Shown here in pieces: positions 40,641 through 49,939 of a stretch of DNA of 64,000 nt. Position numbers and translations under genes: made by a program. Origin of the DNA: Devosia sp. (GTDB lineage: Bacteria > Pseudomonadota > Alphaproteobacteria > Rhizobiales > Devosiaceae); NCBI RefSeq assembly GCF_024707125.1, contig NZ_JANQAH010000007.1, positions 310,001-374,000 on the forward strand, given 5' to 3'. Each line of letters begins with the position of its first letter. Position 1 is the stretch's first letter. The notes under the pieces are model-generated. The model saw only the letters and a list, made by a program, of their open reading frames with translations. It ran no database searches and had not been told where the DNA came from.

Positions 40641-42527
40641 ATGACCCTCGCCATGGCCACGCCTGATACGAATCTCGACCTTTGGCTCGCCCAGCAGACC
40701 GACAAGTCGCTCCTGCGCTTCCTCACCTGCGGCAGCGTCGACGACGGCAAGTCGACCCTGATCGGGCGGCTGCTCTATGACAGCCAGCTTATTCTTGATG
40801 ATCAGCTCGCGAGCCTGAAGAAGGAAAGCCACAATCGCACGGTTGGCGATGAAGGCATCGACTTCTCGCTGCTGGTGGATGGCCTCGCCGCCGAACGTGA
40901 GCAGGGTATCACCATCGACGTGGCCTATCGGTTTTTCTCGACCGACAAGCGCAAGTTCATCGTCGCCGACACGCCGGGCCACGAGCAGTACACTCGGAAC
41001 ATGGCGACCGGTGCCTCCAATGCCGACCTTGCTTTGCTGCTGGTCGATGCACGCAAGGGCCTGCTTACCCAGACCCGTCGTCACAGTTTTATTCTGTCGC
41101 TGGTGGGCGTGAAGCACGTGGTGCTCGTGGTCAACAAGATCGATCTTGTCGGCTACGACCAGGCGATCTTCGACCAGATCGAGGCGGACTATCGCGCCTT
41201 TGCCGGGGATCTCGGGTTCCAGACCTTGGCGGCGGTACCGGTCTCGGCGCTGCGGGGGGACAATATTCTCGCTAATAGCGAACGCATGCCGTGGTTCAAG
41301 GGAACGCCGCTGGTGCCCTATCTCGAAACTATCGAGGTCGCGCAGGACAAGGCAGCACAGCCGTTCCGCTTTCCGGTGCAGTGGGTCAATCGCCCCAATC
41401 TCGATTTCCGCGGCTTCTCCGGCACCGTTGCTTCTGGTGAGGTGAAGGTCGGCGACGAGGTTCTGGTCGCTGCCTCGCGAAAGCCGGCGAAGATCGCGCG
41501 CGTCGTCACCATGGACGGTGATCTCGACAGCGCCATTGCCGGTCAGGCGGTGACTCTAGTTCTCGATCGCGAAATCGACGTGTCGCGCGGCGATGTGTTG
41601 GCTCACCCAGGCGCTGTTCCAGAGTTTTCCAACCAGTTCCAGGCGCGCCTGGTCTGGATGAACGACGAGCCGGCCTATCAGGGACGCTCCTATCTGCTCA
41701 AGGTAGGCTCACAGACCGTCCCGGCGACGATCACGGACATCAAGTTTCGAACCAATGTGAACACGCTCGAGCACGTCGCGGCGAACAAGCTCGACCTCAA
41801 CGAGGTTGGCACCGTCACCATCGCGACCGATCGCGCCATCGCCTTCGATCCCTATGCCGACAATCCGCTTACCGGCGGCTTCATTCTCATTGACCGGCTT
41901 TCCAATGCCACGCTGGCGGCAGGCACGATTTCGTTCGGCCTGCGCCGCGCGCAGAACCTGACCTACCAGTCCTTCGACGTGAACCGCCAGGTGCGCGCCG
42001 AGCAGAAGGGGCAGGAAGCGCAGATCGTCTGGTTTACCGGCCTTTCGGGCTCGGGCAAATCGACCATTGCCAATCTCCTCGAAAAGCGCCTGACGGCGGA
42101 AGGCCGGCATTGCTACATCCTCGATGGCGACAATGTGCGCCACGGGCTCAATAAGGATCTGGGCTTTACCGAAGCAGCACGTGTCGAAAATATTCGCCGC
42201 GTGGCAGAGGTGGCAAAGCTCATGGCCGATGCCGGGCTGATCGTTCTCGTGTCCTTCATCTCGCCCTTCGAGAAGGAACGGCAGCTGGCGCGTGAAATCG
42301 CCGGCGATATCCGCTTCACGGAAGTCTATGTCGACACTTCGCTGGAAGTGGCGGAGCGGCGCGACCCCAAGGGGCTCTATGCCAAGGCTCGGCGCGGCGA
42401 GATCAAGAATTTCACCGGCATCGACAGCCCGTTCGAAGTGCCGACCACGCCCGATGTGACGCTGCATGGCGGCCAGGAAGAGCCCGCTGCCATGGCCGAC
42501 AAGCTACACGACTGGCTGAAGATCTGA
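40641..42527 (+). CDS. cysNC: Bifunctional sulfate adenylyltransferase subunit 1 / adenylylsulfate kinase (CysN-CysC fusion)
   Basis: 628 residues. An N-terminal CysN GTPase (about 20-440) has the P-loop GSVDDGKST (31-39), DTPGHEQY and NKID motifs. It is fused to a C-terminal CysC APS kinase (about 450-628) with a second P-loop GLSGSGKST near 466 and DGDNVRHGLNKDLGF. It both drives APS synthesis and phosphorylates it to PAPS. The same fusion (NodQ/CysNC) is found in other rhizobial-group organisms. It follows cysD by 2 bp. Confidence 0.95.
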   Translation: MTLAMATPDTNLDLWLAQQTDKSLLRFLTCGSVDDGKSTLIGRLLYDSQLILDDQLASLKKESHNRTVGDEGIDFSLLVDGLAAEREQGITIDVAYRFFSTDKRKFIVADTPGHEQYTRNMATGASNADLALLLVDARKGLLTQTRRHSFILSLVGVKHVVLVVNKIDLVGYDQAIFDQIEADYRAFAGDLGFQTLAAVPVSALRGDNILANSERMPWFKGTPLVPYLETIEVAQDKAAQPFRFPVQWVNRPNLDFRGFSGTVASGEVKVGDEVLVAASRKPAKIARVVTMDGDLDSAIAGQAVTLVLDREIDVSRGDVLAHPGAVPEFSNQFQARLVWMNDEPAYQGRSYLLKVGSQTVPATITDIKFRTNVNTLEHVAANKLDLNEVGTVTIATDRAIAFDPYADNPLTGGFILIDRLSNATLAAGTISFGLRRAQNLTYQSFDVNRQVRAEQKGQEAQIVWFTGLSGSGKSTIANLLEKRLTAEGRHCYILDGDNVRHGLNKDLGFTEAARVENIRRVAEVAKLMADAGLIVLVSFISPFEKERQLAREIAGDIRFTEVYVDTSLEVAERRDPKGLYAKARRGEIKNFTGIDSPFEVPTTPDVTLHGGQEEPAAMADKLHDWLKI

Positions 42528-42533
42528 CGATGT

Positions 42534-43766
42534 TCAGCCGGCCCGCTCTGAGGTCGGAAGCGGCGCGAAATCGACCTGGTCGATATCGTTGAGGGTCTTC
42601 ATGAGCAGGCCCTTGAAGATGGGCTCCGTTTCATCGCGATGCGCGATGATGTGGGGTGCGCCATTTATGCTGCCGACGAGCGAGGCCTTGATGGCCTGAT
42701 CGATTTCCGGGCGCATGAGTTCAAGGGCTCGGGCGCCCGGTCCCACGATCAGGATGTGCGAGGGGTCGTAAATCGCCAGCATGCGGCTGAGCCCAAAACC
42801 GATGGCGCGTCCGGCAAGATTGAAGGCGTGGGTAGCGCTGCGATCGCCGGATTCGGCGCGTTGCATCAGCATTTCATATTGCTGGGCCGGTACGGCGGGG
42901 GCAGGGGGTGCGGTCTCCGGCACGGAATAGGCATTGCGGAGTACGGCGTAATCCGCGGCATAGGCTTCGATGCAGCCGCGCATGCCACAACGGCAGAGCG
43001 CCCCGTTGGGAACATGGTTCATGTGGCCGAACTCGGTGGCGCCCTCGTCGCCCCGGCCCATGATCTGACCGCGGAACGTAACACCCATGGCCACGGTTGA
43101 GCCGACGAAGACCGTGGCAACACTGGCTTCGTGCAGGGCCGGATCGAGCCAGCGAGCACCCTCCGCAAGGAGGCGTCCGCGCTTGTGCAGCGTTACGGGT
43201 AGGCCGCGAGCCTCGGAAAGCTCGGTCGCGAAGGGCGCACCCGCCAGATGCTGGATCGGCGACCAGCGCAGGCCACGGCCGTCACGTTCCAAAATGCCCT
43301 GCACGGAAATAGCGATGCGCCGCAATGTCTTCTTGGCGGCAGGCGTGCGGGCAAGCAGTGCGTCGAGACGGTCGGACAGGAATTGGCATGGCGCGATGCC
43401 GGCAAAGGTGGTCGGCGTCAGGTCGGTTTCGATGCGGTCGACCAGCACACCGCCATAGTCGATAAGCGAAAGCCTCGCGCGATTGACGTCGAGCTCGAAA
43501 AGCGCCGCATGGGCGGCCTTGCGCGCGAAGTTGACGAAAGTGGCGGGGCGCCCGCGCGTCCGCCCATCTGGCCGGTCCGCTGTCAGCTCCGCGACCAGTC
43601 CCTGCGTGAGCAGGTCCGACATGATGGCGGTCATGCTCGCGTGGCTAAGGCCGGTGAGGCTGGCGAGGGCCGTGCGCGATTGTGCGCCCTGCATGCGCAG
43701 GGCACTCAAGACCAGTCCACGGTTTTGCCGCCGGACGCTGTCGCTATCGCTGACGGTTCGCGTCAA
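42534..43766 (-). CDS. ROK family transcriptional regulator (XylR-like)
   Basis: 410 residues from TTG 43766, which has GGGGAG eight bases ahead. An N-terminal winged helix (VRRQNRGLVLSALRMQGAQSRTALASLTGLSHASMTAIMSDLL) is followed by a ROK sugar-kinase-like domain with the zinc motif CRCGMRGCIE. The position, divergent from a xylose-type ABC importer across about 220 bp, suggests repression relieved by xylose or a related sugar. An upstream ATG (43823) extends the frame, but the leader is not conserved-looking. A palindrome at 43892-43911 is a candidate operator. Confidence 0.82.
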   Translation of the reverse strand: MTRTVSDSDSVRRQNRGLVLSALRMQGAQSRTALASLTGLSHASMTAIMSDLLTQGLVAELTADRPDGRTRGRPATFVNFARKAAHAALFELDVNRARLSLIDYGGVLVDRIETDLTPTTFAGIAPCQFLSDRLDALLARTPAAKKTLRRIAISVQGILERDGRGLRWSPIQHLAGAPFATELSEARGLPVTLHKRGRLLAEGARWLDPALHEASVATVFVGSTVAMGVTFRGQIMGRGDEGATEFGHMNHVPNGALCRCGMRGCIEAYAADYAVLRNAYSVPETAPPAPAVPAQQYEMLMQRAESGDRSATHAFNLAGRAIGFGLSRMLAIYDPSHILIVGPGARALELMRPEIDQAIKASLVGSINGAPHIIAHRDETEPIFKGLLMKTLNDIDQVDFAPLPTSERAG

Positions 43767-43891
43767 GCAGTCAACTCCCCTCACTCCCAAGCCCAAGACA
43801 TCAAAGCTGCCGCTTCGACGCAACCTTGAATTTGTTCGGCACTCGAAATTGACGTTGACACGTCGCGATCTGACATGCGACTTCTTTTTTC

Positions 43892-43911
43892 GAGCATTGA
43901 AAATAATGCTC
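43892..43911. promoter_or_regulatory. Probable operator upstream of the xylose ABC operon
   Basis: GAGCATT and AATGCTC, perfect inverted arms around six A/T-rich bases, lie 80 bp before xylF and about 125 bp from the ROK start. The symmetry and position between a ROK regulator and its likely target operon fit an operator. A TTGACA-like -35 hexamer is at 43855-43860, toward xylF. Confidence 0.5.
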
Positions 43912-43990
43912 TAGTGCGTGCCCGCCTGCCTAGGGATGTGAAGGCTGCGGATGGCATTTTGGGCCCGAATGGCCCATTGGGAGGACATTG

Positions 43991-45028
43991 ATGAATAAGC
44001 TCTTTGCAGCGGTCTTGCTTGCCTCGACCGTGTTGACTGGTGCCGCCTTGGCACAGGACAAAATCGTCGTCGGCGTCTCCTGGAACAACTTCCAGGAAGA
44101 ACGTTGGAAAACCGACGAAGCAGCGATCAAGACCGCTCTTGAGGCGGCCGGCGCTGAGTATATTTCGGCTGACGCCCAGTCGTCTGCCTCGAAGCAACTT
44201 ACCGATATCGAAAGCCTGATCAGCCAGGGTGCAACCGCGCTGATCGTTCTGGCTCAGGACAGTGAAGCCATTGGCCCCGCCGTGGCAGCTGCCGTCGCCG
44301 AAGGCATTCCGGTGGTTGGCTACGACCGCCTGATCGAAAACCCCGATGCCTTCTACCTGACCTTCGACAACAAGGAAGTCGGGCGTATGCAGGCTCAGGG
44401 CGTGTTCGCCGTAAAGCCTGAAGGCAACTACGTCTTCATCAAGGGCAATTCGGCAGACCCCAATGCTGACTTCCTGTTCGCCGGCCAGATGGAAGTGCTC
44501 CAGGCTGCCGTCGATTCGGGCGCCATCAAGAATGTCGGCGAAGCCTATACCGACAACTGGAACCCGGAAGTCGCCCAGGCGAACATGGAACAGTTCCTGA
44601 CGGCGAATAACAACGAAGTCGACGCTGTCGTTGCTTCCAACGACGGCACCGCAGGCGGCGCAATCGCAGCGCTGGCTGCACAGGGTCTCGCCGGTTCCGT
44701 GCCGGTTTCCGGTCAGGACGGCGACCACGCTGCCCTCAACCGTATCGCACTCGGCACCCAGACGGTTTCGGTCTGGAAGGACGCGCGCGAACTCGGCAAG
44801 AAGGCAGCGGAAATTGCAGTTGAACTCGGCGGCGGCACGGCTCTCGATGCCGTCACCGGCGCAACCAAGTTCTCCGATGGCCCGAAGGGCGTCGAGATGA
44901 ACGCTGTGCTGCTCCCGCCCGTGCCGATCACCCAGGAAAACCTCAACGTCGTGATTGACGCTGGTTGGGTGTCCAAGGATGTCGTGTGCCAGGGTGTTGC
45001 TGCCGGTACGGTTGCCGCCTGTAACTGA
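43991..45028 (+). CDS. xylF: Sugar ABC transporter substrate-binding protein, xylose type
   Basis: 345 residues, periplasmic binding protein of the pentose/ribose class. Signal peptide 1-21 ([18 protein letters not shown]). Typical motifs: [76 protein letters not shown]. The pattern is that of D-xylose-binding XylF. The permease and ATPase genes follow in order, and a hairpin sits between this gene and the permease. ATG 43991 is chosen over the adjacent TTG. Confidence 0.87.
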   Translation: MNKLFAAVLLASTVLTGAALAQDKIVVGVSWNNFQEERWKTDEAAIKTALEAAGAEYISADAQSSASKQLTDIESLISQGATALIVLAQDSEAIGPAVAAAVAEGIPVVGYDRLIENPDAFYLTFDNKEVGRMQAQGVFAVKPEGNYVFIKGNSADPNADFLFAGQMEVLQAAVDSGAIKNVGEAYTDNWNPEVAQANMEQFLTANNNEVDAVVASNDGTAGGAIAALAAQGLAGSVPVSGQDGDHAALNRIALGTQTVSVWKDARELGKKAAEIAVELGGGTALDAVTGATKFSDGPKGVEMNAVLLPPVPITQENLNVVIDAGWVSKDVVCQGVAAGTVAACN

Positions 45029-45069
45029 GCCCACAAAGGCTAAACTGGTTGCCTGATCGCAACCGAACT

Positions 45070-45094
45070 GCGCCCCGGCTTCTTGCTGGGGCGC
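45070..45094 (+). terminator. Intercistronic stem-loop between xylF and xylH
   Basis: GCGCCCC and GGGGCGC around an 11-base loop, followed by a short CCGTTTC. In ABC operons such structures often lower expression of the membrane genes relative to the binding protein and protect the xylF mRNA 3' end. Confidence 0.55.
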
Positions 45095-45114
45095 CGTTTC
45101 CACGGGAGACCTGA

Positions 45115-46434
45115 ATGGCTGATCAACACGCCATTTCCACGCCAGCCCATCCGAGCACATTCACGCAGAATCCCATTCAGCGCTTCCTCATCGCGACTGA
45201 GGTGGATACGCGCCTCCTGGGCATGATTGGCGCCTTGGCGATCATCTGGATCGGCTTCAATATCTTTTCGGGCGGCCTATTCCTGACCCCGCGCAACCTC
45301 TGGAACCTGTCGGTGCAGACGGCTTCCGTTGCAGTCATGGTCACGGGCATGGTGCTCGTCATTGTCACTCGCAATATCGACCTGTCTGTGGGATCGATTC
45401 TGGGCGTCGTCGGCATGGTCATGGGCGTCATGCAGACGCAGATCCTGCCGGTGCAACTGGGGCTCGGCCTCGGTCATCCGCTGATCTGGAGCCTGTCGCT
45501 GCTGGCCGGCCTTGTCGTCGGCGTCGGCATTGGCGCGCTGCAGGGCACGATTATCGCTTATCTGCGCGTGCCGGCCTTTATCGTTACGCTTGGTGGCTAT
45601 CTCGTCTGGCGCGGTGCCGCCTGGTGGGTGACCATGGGCCGTACCGTTGCGCCCATGGATCAGACCTTCCAGCTGATCGGTGGCGGGCCGGCCGGATCCA
45701 TTGGCTTCACCTGGAGCTGGATTGTTGCGGCCATCGCCTGCGTGGCGATCGTTGCCGGGCTTTACTTCGGTCGCCGTCAGCGCCGCCGTTTCAATTTCCC
45801 CCAGCGTCCGCTTTGGGCCGAAGCATCGCTGGCCATTCTCGGCTGCGGCGCGACCATTGGGGCGATCTGGGTGGCAAATGCCTACCCCTGGCCGGTGCGC
45901 ATTGCCGAGAACTATGCCAAGGCAAATGGCATTCCTGTGCCGGAAGGCGGGCTATTCATCTCGCATGGCATCGCGGTGCCGGTGTTGATTGCTGTGGGGG
46001 TGGGGGTGTTCATGACCTTCCTCACCATGCGGACGCGCTTTGGCCGCTATGTCTATGCCATGGGCGGCAACCCGGAAGCGGCCGAGCTGGCGGGCATCAA
46101 TACGCGCTGGGTGACCGTCAAGATCTTCATGTTGATGGGCGGCCTCTGTGCCATCGCCGCCGCCATTTCGAGCGCGCGCCTCAATGCGGCGACCAACGCC
46201 CTTGGTACGCTCGACGAACTCTACGTGATCGCGGCTGCCGTTATCGGCGGCACGTCCCTGGCTGGTGGTGTTGGCACGATCGCCGGCGCGCTGCTTGGCG
46301 CCGTGGTCATGCAATCGCTGCAGTCCGGCATGGTGCTGATGGGGCTCGATAGCCCGCTTCAGTCGATCGTTGTCGGTATTGTTCTGGTTTTCGCGGTGTG
46401 GCTCGACACGCTTTACCGCCGGAATAAGCACTAG
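45115..46434 (+). CDS. xylH: Sugar ABC transporter permease, xylose type
   Basis: 439 residues with ten or more hydrophobic helices (e.g. [47 protein letters not shown]). The RNIDLSVGS and [13 protein letters not shown] loops and [24 protein letters not shown] are hallmarks of the ribose/xylose (BPD_transp_2) permease family; 439 residues and the wide central loop are XylH-like. It follows xylF and precedes the ATPase by 11 bp. Confidence 0.87.
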   Translation: MADQHAISTPAHPSTFTQNPIQRFLIATEVDTRLLGMIGALAIIWIGFNIFSGGLFLTPRNLWNLSVQTASVAVMVTGMVLVIVTRNIDLSVGSILGVVGMVMGVMQTQILPVQLGLGLGHPLIWSLSLLAGLVVGVGIGALQGTIIAYLRVPAFIVTLGGYLVWRGAAWWVTMGRTVAPMDQTFQLIGGGPAGSIGFTWSWIVAAIACVAIVAGLYFGRRQRRRFNFPQRPLWAEASLAILGCGATIGAIWVANAYPWPVRIAENYAKANGIPVPEGGLFISHGIAVPVLIAVGVGVFMTFLTMRTRFGRYVYAMGGNPEAAELAGINTRWVTVKIFMLMGGLCAIAAAISSARLNAATNALGTLDELYVIAAAVIGGTSLAGGVGTIAGALLGAVVMQSLQSGMVLMGLDSPLQSIVVGIVLVFAVWLDTLYRRNKH

Positions 46435-46445
46435 GAGTGCCCGCC

Positions 46446-47228
46446 ATGCTGGATGCCAGCACACCCCTGGTCGAAATGACCGATATCTCCATCGCCTTCG
46501 GGGGTATCAAGGCCGTCGATCACGCCTCGATCAACCTTCACCGCGGCGAGGTTGTTGGCCTCCTCGGCCACAATGGTGCGGGAAAGTCGACACTGATCAA
46601 GATCCTCTCGGGCGCCTACAAGCGTGACGCCGGCGATATCAGGATCAATGGCGAACCGGCCTCCATCAGCAATCCGCGCGATGCCAAGGCCTATGGGATC
46701 GAAACGATCTACCAGCAGCTCGCTGTCGCCGACAATGTCGACGCCGCCGCCAACCTCTTCCTTGGTCGCGAGCTGGTAACCCCGATCGGCACGCTGGACG
46801 ATGCCGCCATGGAATCGCGAGCGCGGGAAGTCATGGGGCGTCTCAACCCCAATTTCCGCCGTTTCAAAGAGCCGGTGAAAGCCCTCTCGGGCGGCCAACG
46901 CCAGTCCGTGGCCATCGCCCGGGCCATTCTGTTCAACGCACGCATCCTCGTCATGGACGAACCGACGGCGGCCCTCGGACCGCAGGAAACCGCGCAAGTC
47001 GGCGAACTGATCAAGCAGCTCAAATCCGAAGGCATCGGCATCTTCCTCATCAGCCATGATATCCACGACGTCTTCGACCTCGCGGACAGGCTGGTGGTGA
47101 TGAAGAACGGGCAGGTCGTGGGCGAAGCGCGCACCAGCGATGTCACCAAGGACGAGGTCCTTGGCATGATCATCATGGGCAAGGTGCCGCCGGGCGCAAA
47201 GCCCGGTCCGGGAGCCATTAGCGGCTGA
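46446..47228 (+). CDS. Sugar ABC transporter ATP-binding protein, single-domain xylose type
   Basis: 260 residues, one complete nucleotide-binding domain: Walker [10 protein letters not shown] (41-49), Q-loop YQQ near 90, LSGGQ signature 147-151, Walker [11 protein letters not shown] (168-177) and His204. Sugar importers of E. coli type (XylG, RbsA) use a fused double-domain ATPase of about 500 residues; this single-domain form is the alphaproteobacterial variant. ATG 46446 fits the ribosome-binding site AGGAGTG at 46432-46438; the upstream in-frame GTG overlaps it. Last gene of the operon. Confidence 0.86.
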   Translation: MLDASTPLVEMTDISIAFGGIKAVDHASINLHRGEVVGLLGHNGAGKSTLIKILSGAYKRDAGDIRINGEPASISNPRDAKAYGIETIYQQLAVADNVDAAANLFLGRELVTPIGTLDDAAMESRAREVMGRLNPNFRRFKEPVKALSGGQRQSVAIARAILFNARILVMDEPTAALGPQETAQVGELIKQLKSEGIGIFLISHDIHDVFDLADRLVVMKNGQVVGEARTSDVTKDEVLGMIIMGKVPPGAKPGPGAISG

Positions 47229-47269
47229 CGGCGTTTCCTCCGCGGCGATTTCGCGGAGGAAACTATCGA

Positions 47270-47956
47270 ATGCCGGAACAGACGAGGCGAAACCTGCATG
47301 CGGTAGCCGTCGGGCATGTCATGCCGCGACACGCTCCGTTCTATCTCGGCCTCCTGCTCGGCATCGTTGGCTTGGTCGTATCGCTGCTGCTCGTACCGAA
47401 ATACGCGGTCAGCCTTGGCGCCAATTGCCTCTTCGCAGGCTACCTGATCCTGGCACTTATCAAGCTGCCGCACCTCACCGCGGGCTATCTACACGAGCAT
47501 GCCCGCGAGGAGGATACGCCCGGAAAGGGCATCTTGCTCATCGTCCTGATCGTCATCGTGGCTTCCGTAGTCTCACTGTTCCTGGCGCTCAACCAGGACG
47601 ATGGCGCGGAACTGGGCGAGATCATTGCGAGCGTTGCGTCGGTCGTTCTGGGGTGGTTCACGGTGCAGGTCATGGGCGCGCTGCACTATGCCTATGAATA
47701 CTATCAAGTGCCGGATCGACCGCGCAGCAAAAAGGTCGAGGGTGGACTCGACTTTCCGGGCGACGAGGCGCCCGACGGCACGGCATTTCTCTATTTCTCG
47801 TTCACCGTTGGCACGTCGGTCGCGACCTCCGACACCAAAGTATCGAGCAATGCCATGCGACGTCGCGTGATGGTGCATCTCATCTTTTCCCACTTTTACA
47901 ACACGATCCTCCTGGCGGCCGCTGTCAACGTGCTGCTTGGCTTTGGGCAAGGGTGA
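47270..47956 (+). CDS. DUF1345 domain-containing membrane protein
   Basis: 228 residues with five or six membrane helices ([68 protein letters not shown]). [43 protein letters not shown] is the conserved DUF1345 block. Function unknown; potassium-channel-like resemblance of the TVGTSVA segment is noted for this family but unproven. It begins 41 bp after the xylose operon and may read through from it. Confidence 0.78.
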   Translation: MPEQTRRNLHAVAVGHVMPRHAPFYLGLLLGIVGLVVSLLLVPKYAVSLGANCLFAGYLILALIKLPHLTAGYLHEHAREEDTPGKGILLIVLIVIVASVVSLFLALNQDDGAELGEIIASVASVVLGWFTVQVMGALHYAYEYYQVPDRPRSKKVEGGLDFPGDEAPDGTAFLYFSFTVGTSVATSDTKVSSNAMRRRVMVHLIFSHFYNTILLAAAVNVLLGFGQG

Positions 47957-48033
47957 AGAGGGGCCATGGCATTGCCAAGCGCCGGTCGGCTTTCTATGTC
48001 TGCGACCGATAAGGTCCCGTGGAGTGGTTCTGG

Positions 48034-48841
48034 ATGCTGCCGATCTTCTACATCAACCTAGCAAGCCGGCCGGACCGCCGCGAGTTTATGGAAGCCCAAT
48101 TCCACAAGCTGGGGCTCAACGGAACTCGTATTGAGGCGGTAACGCCCGCGGACATTAGCCCCGCGGATGTCGACCTCTACTGCAATGGCGAGAGACCGAC
48201 GTTTCTGCGCAAAAACGAACTGGCCTGTACGCTGAGCCATGAACGATGCTGGCAGACCATGCTCGACATGGGCGCCAACCAGGCGCTGGTTTTTGAGGAT
48301 GACGTGAAGATATCGTCGCGCCTCCCCCGCATTTCTCGATGCGGTCGACCGGATTGACGATGAACTCATCCGTATTGATGCGCTAGGTGGCACGATAAGG
48401 GTTTACCCCGTGCACGCGGAGACAGCGGATGGAATCGCCTTGCGGCGATTTCGTTCGACGCCGATCGGAGCGGCTGGTTACGTGATTACCCGCTCGGCCG
48501 CCGAGAAATTCCTCGGACATCCCGCCCTCAGGCTGCGACCTGTAGACTTGGTGCTTTACGACCCCTTCGAGCAGCCAGGGGCCCTTGTGTCACGTGTTCT
48601 CACTGATCCGGCGCTTTGCCAGCAGATCGGCGAGTATGATCAGCGCACAGCGAGCGTGGGCAAGAGCAATATCGTTGCCGATGGTACGCGGCATCTTTAT
48701 GCCCAGCGGCACCCCATTCGCTACCGCGCTCAAAGGATAGCCAAGGGCGCCAGGCGTGGATTGCGCAACGCCATTGATCACTTTGCCCAGCAGAAGAAGG
48801 GTCTGGAACGCCGCTTGATCCCACTGGCGCCGGAGAACTGA
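48034..48841 (+). pseudogene. Glycosyltransferase family 25 gene broken by a +1 frameshift in a poly-C tract
   Basis: The first part (48034-48330, MLPIFYINLASRPDRREF onward, with the VFEDDVKI acid motif) and the last part (to the stop at 48841) belong to one GT25-type LPS-modifying glycosyltransferase. They are in different frames. Reading through the C run at 48324-48328 as four instead of five restores a continuous protein (RLPAFLDAVDRIDDELI, then RIDALGG). So either a single-base insertion has inactivated the gene, the run is phase-variable, or it is a sequencing error. The restored product would be about 270 residues. Confidence 0.8.
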
Positions 48842-48931
48842 ACGAAGCGTTTTCCAAAGCTTTGGGAAATTCGTCCTGCAGCGACAATCCTGTTGCATCG
48901 CCCAGAGAGGTCAAATAGGTACAGACGCAGA

Positions 48932-49005
48932 GGCCGCGTGGCGGAGTGGTTACGCAGCGGATTGCAAATCCGTGCACTCCGGTTCGATTCCGGACGCGGC
49001 CTCCA
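48932..49005 (+). tRNA. tRNA-Cys (anticodon GCA)
   Basis: 74 nt. The acceptor GGCCGCG pairs with CGCGGCC, the anticodon stem-loop is GGATTGCAAATCC with GCA, the T-loop is GTTCGATTC, the discriminator is U, and CCA is encoded. It lies between the GT25 remnant and the PCMT gene. Confidence 0.95.
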
Positions 49006-49160
49006 ACTTTCCCGACATTGCTGTTCCTGTCCGCCAGTCCAGCGCGGTCGACCCCTGTTTCCTGCCGCGTTTCGGCGGCCGCCATCCACGATGGCTTGCC
49101 AGTTGATCAGCTCGTCTATATTCACGTCCAGCATATCAACGAGTTCCGGATCGCTGGCTG

Positions 49161-49808
49161 ATGGACGAATATCGAAGCGCAAGAATGGCTATGATCGATA
49201 GCCAATTGCGCACCAGCGGCGTTACGGAGCGGCGGCTGCTTGCCGCCATTGCCGACGTACCGCGAGAAATGTTCGTCGCCGAAGGCCGCAAGTCCGTCGC
49301 TTATGTCGATGACCTGCAGCCATTGACCTCCCAACGCTTCATCCTGTCCCCGGCGCATTTTGGCCGCATGGCGCAATTGGCCGAGATCACTGAGGGCAAC
49401 AGGGTCCTCGATGTTGGATCTGCCAGTGGCTATTCTACGGCTGTGCTGGCTCGGGTGGCGGGGCTGGTCGTCGGCGTCGAGGCCGATGCGAGCCTTGCCT
49501 CCCGCGCGGATGACCATCTGACCCAGCTAGGGATCGAAAATGCCAGCGTGATTGCTGGAGATATCGAGGCCGTCGCAGGCCAGATTTTTGATGCCATCCT
49601 GGTTCAGGGCGCGGTCGATGCGGAGCCCAATGACCTGATCCGGCTGCTGGCGCCAGGCGGACGAATCGTCGTGCCGATTCTGCGTCGTGGCATCGCGGTC
49701 ATCCATGTTTTCCGCCGGAACCATGATGGCGTAATGTTCACGTCAGAGTTCGATGCAACCATACCGCGCTTGTGGAGCTGGGCGCAGAAGGACGAATTCG
49801 TTTTTTAG
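49161..49808 (+). CDS. PCMT-family methyltransferase, divergent
   Basis: 215 residues with the fold of protein-L-isoaspartate O-methyltransferase. It starts MDEYRSARMAMIDSQLRTSGV, and the SAM site VLDVGSASGYSTAVLA is at about 82-97. The conserved Ser/Thr-containing active-site block of true repair enzymes is altered (LTSQRFILSPAHFGRMAQL), so repair activity is doubtful. Homologues with the same position immediately before tolC are common in Alphaproteobacteria. The next gene, TolC, begins about 130 bp later. Confidence 0.78.
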   Translation: MDEYRSARMAMIDSQLRTSGVTERRLLAAIADVPREMFVAEGRKSVAYVDDLQPLTSQRFILSPAHFGRMAQLAEITEGNRVLDVGSASGYSTAVLARVAGLVVGVEADASLASRADDHLTQLGIENASVIAGDIEAVAGQIFDAILVQGAVDAEPNDLIRLLAPGGRIVVPILRRGIAVIHVFRRNHDGVMFTSEFDATIPRLWSWAQKDEFVF

Positions 49809-49939
49809 CGGTCGATTTGTTGCCAAACGGCCACGGGTTGAAACGAAGCGTACGTTAATTTTTGGTAGGCATGGGTATGGTTGGTTGTAGACCCCATATG
49901 CCGGGCGTATTGGTAATAGGGTCGGAATGCGGGGTACCT

